A stretch of 64,000 nt of DNA from Agapetus fuscipes (taxonomy: Eukaryota; Arthropoda; Insecta; Trichoptera; Glossosomatidae): positions 14,694,001-14,758,000 of the forward strand of contig OX637345.1 of assembly GCA_951799405.1 (NCBI GenBank). Direction: 5' to 3'. How positions within the stretch are numbered: position 1 is the stretch's first letter; each line of letters begins with the position of its first letter. A model generated the notes under the pieces. It ran no database searches. It was not told the origin of the DNA and saw nothing but the letters and a program-made list of their open reading frames with translations. This document shows positions 1 through 10,170 of the stretch, one piece after another. The translations under genes were made by a program, and so were the position numbers.

Positions 1-35
1 GTAGTTGAGCCGCCACAAACATCCCACTCGCACTA

Positions 36-85
36 CAGCTTATTATGTCTGTGGACATTTTGTCAATGGACATTTTGTCGTGACA
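36..85. repeat. Short ggacattttgtc tandem
   Basis: Two adjacent units of ggacattttgtc with 3-nt spacers at 52-80. The same motif forms a longer array at 29040-29290. Confidence 0.45.
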
Positions 86-304
86 CTGGCACGGATAAAT
101 ATTGCTCGTGCAATTGCGGGTTTATTATATGGTAGGTAGACAGTGTGGCAGTGTGATGAGTCACCCGGTCCATAGTGAGACTAGTATTCGCAATTCGGCG
201 AGGCTAGGCGTTGCGAATTTCAGCGAAAAGACACTACATACTTAAAAAGCGCTTTGTATTCGGCGTGTTCAATACTATATTTCGCCACCTTAAATGTAAA
301 ATTA

Positions 305-424
305 AAATAGAGGGAAAACGAGGAGTTGGTAGGAGATGTCCTGGCTGCGCAACATTATAGAGTGACCCGGAATAGAGAGAGTGGAATACCTAATCCGGGC
401 GGCGCAGGGTTGGAAGTCTCATCT
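305..424 (+). pseudogene. Decayed LINE C-terminal fragment
   Basis: Frame fragments EGKRGVGRR..LRNI and YLIRAAQG resemble the GRR..SWL.NLR.W...LFRAA end of the RTE-like ORF at 11064. Interrupted by a stop and a small deletion. Confidence 0.4.
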
Positions 425-503
425 AAATCTAATCTAATCTAAGTTACAAAGATATGTAAACTTGGGGATTCACATTACATGCACTCTCACAAGCAGACAT
501 TTT
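425..503 (-). repeat. Family B fragment
   Basis: Reverse 3' end of family B: aatctaatctaagttacaaag through cccacaagcagaca-like sequence. Confidence 0.6.
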
Positions 504-530
504 ATATATATTAATCATAAAGGGAATGTA

Positions 531-680
531 ATAGGTAAGCGTGGAAGGGGAAGACCTAGGAAACAATGGATTGATCAGATAAATGAGATTGCGAATGAAT
601 GGAATTTACAGAGTGGAAACAAGAGAAGAGCATGCATGAAAAGAGTGATGAAAGAAGTATGCAAGGACAGAGTCAAGTGA
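531..680 (+). pseudogene. LINE ORF C-terminal fragment (KRRACMK type)
   Basis: In frame: GKRGRGRPRKQWIDQINEIA and NEWNLQSGNKRRACMKRVM, ending EVCKDRVK and stop. Same family as 16515-17017 and 31506-31898, where the preceding LRWFGHLERM block is also present. Confidence 0.65.
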
Positions 681-840
681 AGGCACTTGTGTGGAGGTAC
701 CGGCCACCCCTAGAGGAATGGCGGCAGGATAGAAGACAAGAATCAAATTAACAAAGTTCCAATTCACTTTTTACAATTTTATTTCTGTCTAGCACTTTTG
801 CCTACAAGGCATCATCAGGACAATCTGATGTTTTTTTTTT

Positions 841-949
841 ATTTATAGCGCCGTTTCGTGACATAGTCACTCCAAGGCAGCTTTTAAAAAAAAAAGATTT
901 GTGAAGAGGAATGCCTTTCACAGACCTATTTTACCTGGCCAGAAACTGG
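841..949 (-). repeat. LINE 3' UTR scrap and a dispersed repeat
   Basis: 841-882 (atttatagcgccgtttcgtg) matches the 3' ends of the CR1-like LINEs at 6010 and 29370. 898-949 (gtgaagaggaatgcctttca, cctggcc.gaaac) recurs in MED26 intron 7 at 43962-44013. Confidence 0.45.
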
Positions 950-997
950 TTTTCAGTAGCCAGAACATTGATTTCAGTCATTCTATTGAAATGTACT

Positions 998-1150
998 TCA
1001 GCCCCTAAGGGAATTTGAAAGCCCCACTTCTACTGAAGTGGTTGGCGTAAGGCCGGCTCCCTTACCTATAATAATAAATAGGTTCCACGCGCCACATGCG
1101 ACACCTTCGGGGCCAACACGGCAAGAAGTTTCACTATATGTGTAGCTTAA
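998..1150 (+). mobile_element. SINE-Y tail fragment
   Basis: Type-2 tail: inverted repeat cacttctactgaagtg, ggccggctcccttacc, ccttcggggccaacacgg, ending ctatatgtgtagctta. Confidence 0.7.
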
Positions 1151-1164
1151 AAAAAAAAAAATTA

Positions 1165-1578
1165 AATTAGGCTGATTTATTTGGTGAGCGCTGTTTTTGT
1201 GTGTATCACACCTCAAGAGCCCTCTGCGAGCTTGGTCGTCGCTGTAGAAAGCGCCAATTCTCAAGCAAGACCCAGTTGTTGTAAGGTTGGATGGACCTTT
1301 CAGTGACCGGTCTTTGGTAAAGGTTTATGAATTTTTTAACCCAGCGAAGAGCACATTCGAAATATAAATGGTATATTTTTGTGCTCCGCCGGGATTCGAA
1401 TCCACAACCTTCCATTTACGAGTCCGAAGTGTTGCCACTGGACTACAGACCGGTCCAAGATGCCAACGACACGCGGTGTACCTGAGCGGTCACCCATCCA
1501 AGTACTATCCGTGCCCAATGTTGCTTAACTTCGGTGATCTATGGGAACCGGTGCTTTCAACATGGTAACGTCGTTGAC
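1165..1578 (-). mobile_element. SINE-X copy with 5S head
   Basis: On the - strand: 5S-like head 1578-1461 (118 nt), joined through cttggaccggt to tRNA-like unit 1 (B box ggattcgaatcc), the X body (aagacccagtt... in reverse), and the type-1 tail (gagggctcttgaggtgtgat, then aataaatcagcc). It lacks tRNA-like unit 2. The same 5S/tRNA junction recurs at 49120 and 53112. It sits directly after a SINE-Y tail. Confidence 0.82.
1461..1578 (-). repeat. 5S rRNA-derived segment in SINE-X
   Basis: Full-length 118-nt 5S-like sequence with atcaccgaagttaagcaac and gtacttggatgggtgacc intact, i.e. the internal control region is preserved. Differences such as ctcaggtacacc where 5S has cctgggaacacc argue for a retroposed copy. 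Confidence 0.85.
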
Positions 1579-2291
1579 CAAAGCTTAATAGCATTTTTCA
1601 GCGTGCCAATTTTCTGTCAAATGTAATTTCAATCTCATGAACACACAAATCCACAAACGAGCAGCATGAAAACAACTTGGAATAAAATAAGCAAGCAAGT
1701 ACCATGAACATAATATACTTATATGGAATCAAAAACGGCAATCTACGTGTTTATTTGAAAACGAGATAAATACATGGAAATGATTAGAAAATGATAACCA
1801 CTGCTTCTATATTATATTCAATCCAGTATGGAAAAAATCCTAGTTTTCAGCCTTTGATTCTGTACGACTCACTTTTAGTATTTTTACTTTTCAGCTACAT
1901 AGTTAGTTGCAAGAGCATTTTTATTGACTTTTTTGTTCATCCATTCTTTCTTGCCAGCGGCAATGTCGAAATACTCGGAATCATTCGTCACCACTTTCTG
2001 TTTGTTTACGACGAACAATAATAATAATACATTCATTACTATATTTTTGCTTAAAACAAGTGCAAGCATCTTTAGAAATTGACTCACAAGCAAGATTTTG
2101 GAAGAATTTCAGACACTGCACGCTTGACGCATTCTACCCGGTCCGTAATCCAGGGGTAATAGTTCAGACTCGTGAATGGAAGGTTGTCGCTTCGAATCCC
2201 GGTGAAGCACAAAAAATATATAATTTTTATGTTCTAATATGCTCTTCGCTGGGTTGAACAACTCAAAAACCTTTACCAAAGACCGGTCACT

Positions 2292-2771
2292 CAGGCGCGT
2301 GCATTGGGTATAGGCAAATACATTTCAGAATAAATATTTTATCCCATTCCTTAAAAAGAACTCACTTGAAATTGACTGAAGCGCTAACGATGGCTCCAAT
2401 CTCAATTAAATTTTGAATTTTCTCTCAAAATCTTAAAATCAAGCTTAAATGTCGCACGTTTAATAATAAAGAGAAATAACTCGAAAATTGGGGAAATCGA
2501 GATTTTGTAATAAAACGCAAGAACAATGCGAGAAGAATAGGTAGAATCTCCGACAGCCGTTCAATTTGGACGAATATGACCGAGATAAAACATCGGCCGC
2601 CTTTTTCATCCCATACAAGTTGTACTGGCTGTCACTGCTGAACTTCAAACGTGATTTCCCAACATTCATGTTTTTTGAGTTATTGCTCTTTATTATTAAA
2701 CGTGCGATGTGTTATTCACATATATTGCCTACCCACTAGGCGCATGTGCCTGTATGGGACGCACGCCCCTG
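2292..2771. mobile_element. Non-autonomous hAT element in a SINE
   Basis: 480 bp with terminal repeats caggcgcgtgc / gcacgcccctg and a perfect 8-bp target duplication cggtcact (2284-2291, 2772-2779). Removing it restores SINE consensus. It encodes nothing and is itself interrupted by the MITE at 2453-2706. Confidence 0.82.
2453..2706. mobile_element. MITE-1 copy 1 (terminal repeat cgcacgtttaataat)
   Basis: 254 bp, inverted ends cgcacgtttaataataaag and its complement, flanked by atgt on both sides (4-bp duplication). Nested inside the hAT element. A second, reverse copy is at 9416-9662. Family unknown to me. Confidence 0.75.
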
Positions 2772-3363
2772 CGGTCACTAAAGGTCTACCCAGCCTTACA
2801 GCAACTGGGTTTTGCTTGAGAATTGGCGCTTTGTGTAGCGCCGACCAAACTTGTAAAAAGTCCGTTCGATAGCTCAGTTAGTAAAGTGCTTGCATTGCAT
2901 GCCGATAGCAAGGATTCGATCCCCACTGAAGGTATCAGAAATGATTTCACCTTCCGGTATCTATTAAATACCGGCAAGGTCTACTCAGCTTTCACAAGAA
3001 ATGAGACACAAAATCGATCCGACTCATGTATTTATTTTCTCCAAAATGTCCATGTTACACATAGTATGGCATTTGTACAAGTGAATAAAATAAAGCAGAC
3101 ACAACAACAATAATCATTATTATAAGGTTGTCATTATGCAATAGACAGTGGGCTAGGCGCCACAGCAACTACCTTCTCTGCTGTTCCAGTCTATGAAATT
3201 ATCTTTAGACTCTGGATGTTCATGAACACCAATATGCAAATCCATTTCGTACAAGTGTAAAAATTAGTAAATTTTTCAGGAGAGCCTGAAATTTTCAACA
3301 GTTATGAAATGAAGAAGACTTGTAGTACGTGTCGAGGACTCCAGTCATCAGAAATGTCTTGTA

Positions 3364-3513
3364 AGGCGCAGTGTCAAACCACCAGGACGTCCCAGGATAC
3401 TGTGGGCAGACACTGCTGAGGCCGATTCGGAAGTCTTGGGAGTAAGGGGACCATGGAGGGAAGCAGCACAAGACAGAGAGTCCTGGAGGATTGTGGTGCG
3501 GGAGGCCGTGCAG
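3364..3513 (+). pseudogene. LINE ORF2 C-terminal fragment (RTE-like type)
   Basis: Translates in frame as RRSVKPPGRPRILWADTAEA, DSEVLGVRGPWREAAQDRE, SWRIVVREA: the P-G-R-P and DR.SWR pattern at the end of many non-LTR ORF2 proteins. A sister piece is at 4955-5063. Confidence 0.6.
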
Positions 3514-3645
3514 ATCTCTCTATCTCCACTCCAGCCAAAGCACTACCAAAATTTGAGGTCCAGATACTCGTACCTATACCATTGATTCTCATATCTAAGG
3601 TCCGGCATTTTCAAGTTTAGTAAAGTTAACTAAAATGCACAAAAA

Positions 3646-4125
3646 AACGTAACTAAGCTACACATATAGTGTAACTTATTGGCTGCGTTATCCCCGAAAG
3701 GGTTCGCATGTGGCGGTTCGGGACCTATTTATTTTTACAAGTAAGGGGGCCGGCCTCACACCAACCACTATCAGTTGAAGTGGGGGTTCCCAGCTCCTGG
3801 GGGGGCTGGTTCTCATTTTTTGTGAAGGCTGAGTAAACCTTGAGATCGAACCCTTGCTCTCGGCATGGAATGCAAGCATTCTACCAATTGAGCTATCGAC
3901 CTTTTTACGAGCTTGGTCGTCGTCGCTACAAAGCGCCAATTCTCAAGCAAGACCCAGTTGCTGTAAGGCTGGATGGACCTTTGGTGACCGGTCATTGGTA
4001 AAGGTTTTATGAATTTTTCAACCCAGCGAAGACCAATTTGAAAATATAAATGGCATATTTTTTGTGCTTCGCCGGGATTCGAACCCACAAACTTCCATTC
4101 AGAGTCCGAAGTGTTACCACTGAAT
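3646..4125 (-). mobile_element. Composite SINE copy
   Basis: Reverse-strand order: unit 1 (B box gggttcgaatcc near 4075), X body, junction ctcgtaaaaaggtcgatagc at about 3900, unit 2 (B box gggttcgatctc near 3845), Y tail to gttacgt at 3646. No 5S head. An 86% or so visual match to the copy at 22194. Confidence 0.8.
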
Positions 4126-4742
4126 CCAGCGAAGAGCAATTTTTGTTAAGTTTTAATAACATTTAACTCACCAAACTTCGCAATTAAATATTTAGTTAGT
4201 TAACTAATGATTTTCAAGATGACGTCGTCTTCACTGAAAGCAGCTTTTTTTTTTATATATTCAGATACATCAAAATTGCCCCAAATGGGACATATTTGTG
4301 TCGTTTTCCAGCTTAATGAAGGTTAGACATTTGATTTTAATGACGAGTTTGTTTTCAAACTTTTCAATGGCACGGTAATCATTTATAAGGCTTGGGGGCG
4401 GGGCTTGTCGCTTCAGGATTTTTCAGTTGTAGTAAACTCAAATTGGAGTATTCTGAGTAAATGTCAAAGAATCGTTAACTATAATGTAACTAGACTTGAA
4501 AATACCGGCCCTAAGCTTGCGTGTGGCTTCCAATAACGATCCGAATCCCGTGTCTCGGATGTATAGGAGAGTTACACAATTTTATTAAACGATATAAATA
4601 GCTTCCGTTTATTCAATACCATGTATCCATTTTTGGATGAAGATTTAAAAACTTTTCCACTTATTTTTCTTTTAATGTAAAAGTCGCAGATGTCGTTTGG
4701 AAGTTGGGTATCATTCGTCTGTCTTGATTGCATTTATGCGTA

Positions 4743-4805
4743 TAAACGCGACTAAGCAACACATATAGTGCAACTCTTTTCCGCGTTTTCCCAAAGATAC
4801 GTGGC
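4743..4805 (-). repeat. SINE-Y tail fragment
   Basis: Reverse of the type-2 tail: cgcgactaagcaacacatat and tagtgcaactcttttccgcg. Confidence 0.6.
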
Positions 4806-4954
4806 CTAACAGATTATCCGTAAAAAAAACAACGGCTCAGAGTGACTTTATATAAGTAAATACTGTTACAAATTTTTGACTTTAAGTCTATGTATGTTTA
4901 CTTATGATTGTGGGCTTGTGTATTTTTACTTACTTGTGTGTGTGTGTATCGACG

Positions 4955-5063
4955 CTGAAGTTCTGGGAGTGAGGGGATCATGGAGGGAAGCAGCACAAGA
5001 CAGAGAGTCCTGGAGAATTGTGGTGCGGGAGGCCCTGAGCCTTCAAGGCTTATGAGCCGAAGA
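4955..5063 (+). pseudogene. LINE ORF2 C-terminal end
   Basis: AEVLGVRGSWREAAQDRE then SWRIVVREALSLQGL and a stop, followed by a short 3' UTR and (TAAG/TG)n tail near 5074-5100. Same family as 3364-3513, here with its real C-terminus. Confidence 0.6.
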
Positions 5064-5744
5064 AAGTAAAGAACAGTAAGTAAGTGTGTGTGTGTCTATA
5101 TGTACATAAGTATTTGGATGGTTGTACTAGTGTTTAATACAAGATTCTGATTGAGAAGATTCTGGCATGGTCTGGTGTATGCCAGAGTAGCCCTTATTCA
5201 CCTGTAAATACAGATCGCAGTGCTTTCAAGGAGCATTAGTACCTAAACCCCTAGAACGATATAGCAGGCAAAAAATATTAAATGTGAGTCAATCCTAAAA
5301 TAAATTGAGTTAAATAAATTTAACCGAAGTTTACTTAAATTGAAACAAGCAAATGGCGACAATAGTTTCTGCATACGGCATATAATTCGCACGCATATAA
5401 ATTCAACCTCTATTGACTACAATTTAATCCTACACACATGGATCATACATATAGAGAGGTTATATATTATGCACGGACGTTAGGTGGTTTCCAATTTCTT
5501 CAAGGTGTTGATTACCTACTTGTAGAATCGAGAATAAGTATCATTATAATAATAATATACTTTTTGCATGGTACTAAAATTTTCATATAAAAAATGACCT
5601 AGATTAGCTATTACACGGCAAAATAGTCCTTATGTACTGGAAATAATAAAAAAAACTAATATAAATCTATATTTTGATAGTTATAATAGGATAACACAAT
5701 GTACAAGCATGTTACATTACTTGATAATTTCAAATACCATAAGT
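5064..5744. other. No recognisable feature
   Basis: AT-rich; a (TG)n run near 5085 that is the tail of the preceding LINE piece. I see no gene, tRNA or repeat family member here. Confidence 0.5.
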
Positions 5745-5856
5745 CCTGGGCAGCTGTTCACTTGTGGCCATCTTGGATTGGCAGGTCTTCTTGGATTAAC
5801 AAGTCTTGTGGTGATTAGACTTCCATCCCAGGGCTGGATTGACCGTCGATATATCT

Positions 5857-5993
5857 TACCGTATCTATTTGAAGATAGGGCGAAATACAACATGGCGGCT
5901 TATCAACAGCTGATCTATTTTATATGGAGCAAAGATCAGCTGTTCAGTCACCGCCATGTTTTATTCCGTCCTATCTTCAAATAGGTACAGTAA
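5857..5993. mobile_element. Palindromic MITE (137 bp)
   Basis: Arms of about 55 bp: left reads ttaccgtatctatttgaag and on to acatggcgg; right is its complement (ccgccatgtttta ... caaataggtacagtaa). Only about 16 nt separate the arms. Strong hairpin potential; no ORF. Confidence 0.7.
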
Positions 5994-6255
5994 TAATAAT
6001 AATAAACACAGAATTTATATAGCGCCTTTTATGACAATGTGTCACTACAAAGGCGCTTGTCCATATGATTGGACGAAGAGGTGAGTCTTGAGACTTCTTT
6101 TAAATTGCGTCTCCAAATCCAGTTCCCTCAGTGTGTCAGGAAAAGCATTCCAGGTCATTGGAGCGGCTGCCTTGAATGCCCTGTCTCCAAAAACAGTGTG
6201 AGGTCTTCTTGCTGGGACTTCCAGGCAGCTGCTTCTTGATGCAGCTGACCTCAGT
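5994..6255 (-). pseudogene. CR1-like LINE 3' end
   Basis: Reverse strand encodes GDRAFKAAAPMTWNAFPDT and LRELDLETQFKRSLKTHLF then a stop, the usual C-terminal GDRAF..A.P..WN.LP..LKTHLF block. The 3' end is the tail (TTA)n at 5991-6000. Confidence 0.75.
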
Positions 6256-6479
6256 GTTTGTAAGATCTATCGACGGCCGAAGAGACTTCCACCTCAGGGC
6301 TGGAAGTCTCATCACCACGAGACCTGTCAATCCAAGAAGATCTGTTCATCCAGGATGGCCAGAAGTGAACAGCTGATAAGTCTTCATACAAAAATTACCG
6401 ACATTCGGTAAGTAGGGATTACCGTGGTGAAAAGCAGTCTCGATTTATCTACCTATTGATTTTTTGTTCTTGACTAACA

Positions 6480-6640
6480 GATTGGTATGAGACTGACCCC
6501 CATGCTGTACAAAATTGATTCACTTTTGCCAATAACACCCCGGTTTCAGAGAAACGCGGCAGGAATTGCAAATTATTATCCGCGAAGTATCAATTCAGTG
6601 CATCAGCACCTATTCAGTTTTACCTTTAAGGGGGATTTGA
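6480..6640 (+). repeat. Family B 5' fragment followed by MITE-D end
   Basis: 6480-6577 resembles the 5' half of family B (ttggtatgagactgaccccc); 6598-6640 matches one end of the TA-flanked MITE-D (tattcagttttacctttaag). Confidence 0.45.
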
Positions 6641-7627
6641 GACCCAAACAACTTTGGCTGTTCAAAAAAATAAATATACGGTTGTCTTTATATATATTTA
6701 AAAACAATGAAAATATTTTTTTTATTTTTTTTTTCCTTCAAGTCAGCTGGAAATATGCAAAAAACCAATTTAAAAAGGCTCATTTTCCAAGGCGACTCAC
6801 GTTTCTTTTCTTAATATTTCAAAACCAAATATACAATTTAATGATAGAGTATGTATTCAGCTAAATTACCACGACTTCCGAAAATTCATTACTTACTTAG
6901 TTACTGAGTTATTAATTTTTTTGAAAACGTATTTACGTAAGTTTTTTTCGTACGCGTTTTAAGTTCCTCCGAGTAATTTTCCGCAAACATCACATCGCGA
7001 TTAAATGAAAGAAGTGTTTTTAATTATTTTCGTAAAAGTTTCATTTCTTTAACTTAAACACCTAATTTTTAAATAATTATTGTAATTCTCTATTTGTTTA
7101 TTGTTTTATTTGTTACACAGATGGCGCTGGTGTCCCCAATTGCGATATTTTGGCCAACAGTGAGGATAAAACAGTTTACTTCATGTCCGACCAATGGGCT
7201 CATGTATAAATACATCAGCTGTATATGTATAAAAGTTCCGAGCCATGTCGTATAGACACTGCAACAATATAACTATACGAGGCATGGACACAGTCGGCCA
7301 TATGCAAAAATACTCAACAAACGTTTGACTATTTTGATCATATTATCATCAAAGTCAAAAACGAGTTGCGGACATAATATAAAATTTGAATGGGAATGGA
7401 AAAAAGGCGATTTTGTTTTATTTTTTAATTACATCGCCACTTAATGCTTTTTGCAGTTTTTTTTTGTATTTCGATACGCTTTTCATTTACTTTACTCTGA
7501 TAATTTTAGAATTCAGTAGAGATCACCAGTTTTTATGAAAAAGCTGAAAATCATTAGGGGACACACGCACAAGACAAAAGGTACAGATTTCGACGGCGAT
7601 ACCCTTATATTAGGTTTCCAAGCTCCC
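6641..7627. other. No recognisable gene or repeat
   Basis: AT-rich. A local hairpin at about 7240-7300 (ccgagccatgtcgtatag against ctatacgaggcatgg). The longest ORF (6487-6864) is AT-rich and looks random. Confidence 0.45.
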
Positions 7628-8066
7628 AATGGGCCTGAATGGAAGGTTGTGAGTTCGAATCCCGGCGGAGCACAAAAAATATTCCATTTATATTTTCAAA
7701 TTTGCTCTTCGCTGGGTTGAAAAATTCATACACCTTTACCAATGACCGGTCACCTAAGGTCCATCCAGCTTTACAGCAACTGGGTCTTGCTTGACAACTG
7801 GCGCTTTGTAGCGACGACGACCAAGCTCGTAAAATGGTCGATCGCTCAATTGGTAGAATGCTTGCATTCCATGCCAAGAGCAAGGGTTCGATCAGCCTTG
7901 ACAAGAAATGAGAACCAGCCCCCTCGGGAGCTGAAAAACCCCCACTTCAACTGAAGTGGTTGGTGTAAATCTGGCCCCCTTACCTGTAAAAATAAAAAGG
8001 TTCGGAATCGCCACATGGGACAACGCAGGCAAGAAGTTACACAATATGTGTAGCTTAGTTTCGTTC
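7628..8066 (+). mobile_element. Composite SINE copy, 5' truncated
   Basis: Begins inside tRNA-like unit 1 (gaatggaaggttgtgagttc), passes the X body and the junction aagctcgtaaaatggtcg, contains unit 2 (atcgctcaattggtagaatg) with B box gggttcgatcag, and ends with gtgtagcttagtttcg. It is abutted by a reverse SINE head at 8067. Confidence 0.78.
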
Positions 8067-8143
8067 TGTGCTCCACCGAAAATTGAACTTATGACCTTCC
8101 GATTATGAGTTGGAAGCGTAACCACTAGACTACAGACCGATCT
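8067..8143 (-). mobile_element. SINE-X tRNA-like head fragment
   Basis: Reverse copy of tRNA-like unit 1 only (cgatcggtctgtagtctagt ... ggaaggtcataagttcaatt). Head-to-tail opposed to the preceding composite SINE. Confidence 0.65.
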
Positions 8144-8544
8144 TTTGCACGCATTTGAAAAAAAAATACGAATTCTAAGATTATAATATTATCAATGAAT
8201 ATTATAAATAAAAATGGAATTCAAGTTTTTACCCGAAGAAATAAGAAATATTATTATGTATTATTGTATAACAAGTAGGTACGTACCTACCTTTTGTAGT
8301 ATTTTGGCATCCAGTTGTGTGTCTCCATACTATAATATTATTTGTGATGCAGGTGTTCAACTATTTAAGTAGGGCTGTCAAAAATATATTGTCTTCATGC
8401 GTAAAATTAATTTAAAAATATTTTTTCGTTACTGTGGCTTAGCTTAAAATCTATAATCTATAAAGCCCTATTGCCATTTAAGTGCGGCACATATTAAATG
8501 CATAACCTCTCATGTTGTACAATAATAGTAAAAAATATAATATT
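8144..8544. other. No recognisable feature
   Basis: AT-rich spacer between two SINEs; no ORF, repeat or RNA gene seen. Confidence 0.5.
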
Positions 8545-8835
8545 AGGATGATTTATTCGATGAGCGCTGTTTTTGTGTGAATCACACCCTCCCTCCCTCG
8601 AGCCCTCTGCGAGCTTGGTCGTCGCTGTAGAAAGCTCCAATTCTCATGCAAGACCCAGTTGTTGAAAGGCCGGATCGATTTATTGTGACGGACCTTTGAC
8701 AGAGACAGATTAATTTTGCAACCCAACGAAGCGCAAATTTTAAAAATGATATCTTTTTTTGTGCTCCGCCGGAATTCGAACCCACTTTTTTCCAATCTGG
8801 ATTCAAAGTTGTGACCACTAGACTGCGGACCGGTG
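8545..8835 (-). mobile_element. SINE-X copy
   Basis: Reverse: unit 1 (accggtccgcagtctagtgg), B box gggttcgaattccggc, body, type-1 tail to aataaatcatcc at 8545. Diverged, no 5S head. Confidence 0.75.
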
Positions 8836-8869
8836 TGCCTTTTTATGTGTAGGTTCCTACAAAATAAAT

Positions 8870-8990
8870 CAAATCTCACATGAACATGAACTTAGCAACT
8901 CTTAACGCCGTGTTTTAAAATCGGGGTGGCAATTGCAAAAGTGAACCAAGTTTGTTTCAGTATGGGGGTCAGCCTCATACCAAACAACTA
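8870..8990 (-). repeat. Family B 5' half
   Basis: Reverse copy; ggtggcaattgcaaaagtga and gtcagcctcataccaa mark the 5' end of the family. Confidence 0.55.
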
Positions 8991-9415
8991 GTAAAGATTA
9001 ATAGATAAAGGCATTATTTTCTCTAAACTTACTCATTTGATCTCTCTTTAAATAATATTAATTTATGTTGACAGACTGCATTTGCGTCAACCCTTGTGAG
9101 TGATAAAAAATATGTGCATGTGGTTTGTGTAGCGGCGAAAAAACACACACTGCAATGTTTTTTTTTGTATATTGATGGGATAGCTCCAAAACTTAATATA
9201 TACATTTTGTATTATTTTCAAAACAATTCAAAGATTTCAAAATAAAATTAACAGTTAATTGTGACAGGTTTGTAGTTCAGTAGTAACACTTCGAACTCTG
9301 AATGGAAGGTTGTGGGTTCGATTCCCGGTGGAGCAAAAAAAAAACATCTATATTTTCAAATTTGCTCGGCTGGGTTGAAAATTCATAAACCTTGACCAAA
9401 GACCGGTCATCAAAA

Positions 9416-9662
9416 CGTACGCTTAATAATAAAGAGCAATAACTCAAAAAATAAGAATGTTGGGAAATCACGTTTGAAGTTCAGACAGCCAGTACAACTT
9501 GTATGGGATGAAAAAGGCGACCGATTTTTTATCTCGGTCATATTCGTCCAAATTTAACGGCTGTCGCATTCTACTTATTCTTCTCGCATTGTTCTTGCGT
9601 TTTATTATAAAATCTCGACTTTCCCAATTTTTTAGTTATTGCTCTGTATTATTAAACGTGCG
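9416..9662. mobile_element. MITE-1 copy 2
   Basis: Reverse-complement relative of 2453-2706 (247 bp), ends cgtacgcttaataataaag and ttattaaacgtgcg, flanked by aaaa on both sides. Clean insertion in SINE-X. Confidence 0.75.
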
Positions 9663-9680
9663 AAAAGGTCTATCCAGCCT

Positions 9681-10170
9681 CACAGCCGTAGCTAGGGGGG
9701 GGGGGGGGAGGCATTGTGGGGCAATGCCCTACCTTAAAAATACCAAAAACTAAGACAAATTATTATAATTAAATTGTTTGTTCATAGCTTGAGATAAAAA
9801 AAATGTAGAAATTAACCAAACTTTACGCAGATCAGTTTAAACAAAATCAGTTGATCTGAACGAAGTTCTTCGCATTTTTAATAACATGGGGAATCGTAAA
9901 ACTCAGATGTTTTAAATATTTTTATTATTATGTTAATGGAGAGATTTCACATTTTTTTTTTTAAATATTTTTGGCTAACCAAATAATTTGTACTTACGTG
10001 TTTTTTTTTTCAAAATTCTCATTACTTTATTATTTTGTGGGAAAACAAAAAATCACCATGTACATCACTGACCCGTGCTTCGAGGGCAGATATTATGATA
10101 TTTTTTTTACTTCCGCCCTACTTGTAACCAATGCTGCCCTACATCAAATTCGACTCTAGCTACAGCCCTG
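9681..10170. mobile_element. Non-autonomous hAT element
   Basis: 490 bp, ends cacagccgtagctag and ctagctacagccctg, perfect 8-bp duplication tccagcct (9673-9680, 10171-10178). Contains a G14 run near 9697. No transposase ORF. Confidence 0.8.

Larger units (their letters stand above)
2138..3010 (+). mobile_element. Composite SINE split by a hAT element
   Basis: SINE parts are 2138-2291 (unit 1, B box gcttcgaatccc, and part of the body) and 2780-3010 (rest of body, unit 2 atagctcagttagtaaagtg, start of the Y tail). The split is exactly at the duplication cggtcact left by the hAT element 2292-2771. Confidence 0.78.
5745..6380. repeat. Long inverted-repeat element (arms about 112 bp)
   Basis: Left arm 5745-5856 and right arm 6262-6380 are complementary with scattered mismatches; shared blocks include cagctgttcactt, tcttcttggatt, tggtgat.agacttcca and gtcgata.atct. 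The centre holds a small palindromic MITE (5857-5993) and a LINE 3' end (5994-6255). Confidence 0.7.

Noticed and set aside
1461..1578. Functional 5S rRNA gene
   Set aside because: Substitutions in conserved parts and a fixed junction to a tRNA-like SINE unit in three copies.
6487..6864. 125-codon ORF
   Set aside because: Phe/Lys/Asn-rich product of AT-rich DNA; overlaps repeat fragments; no protein family pattern.
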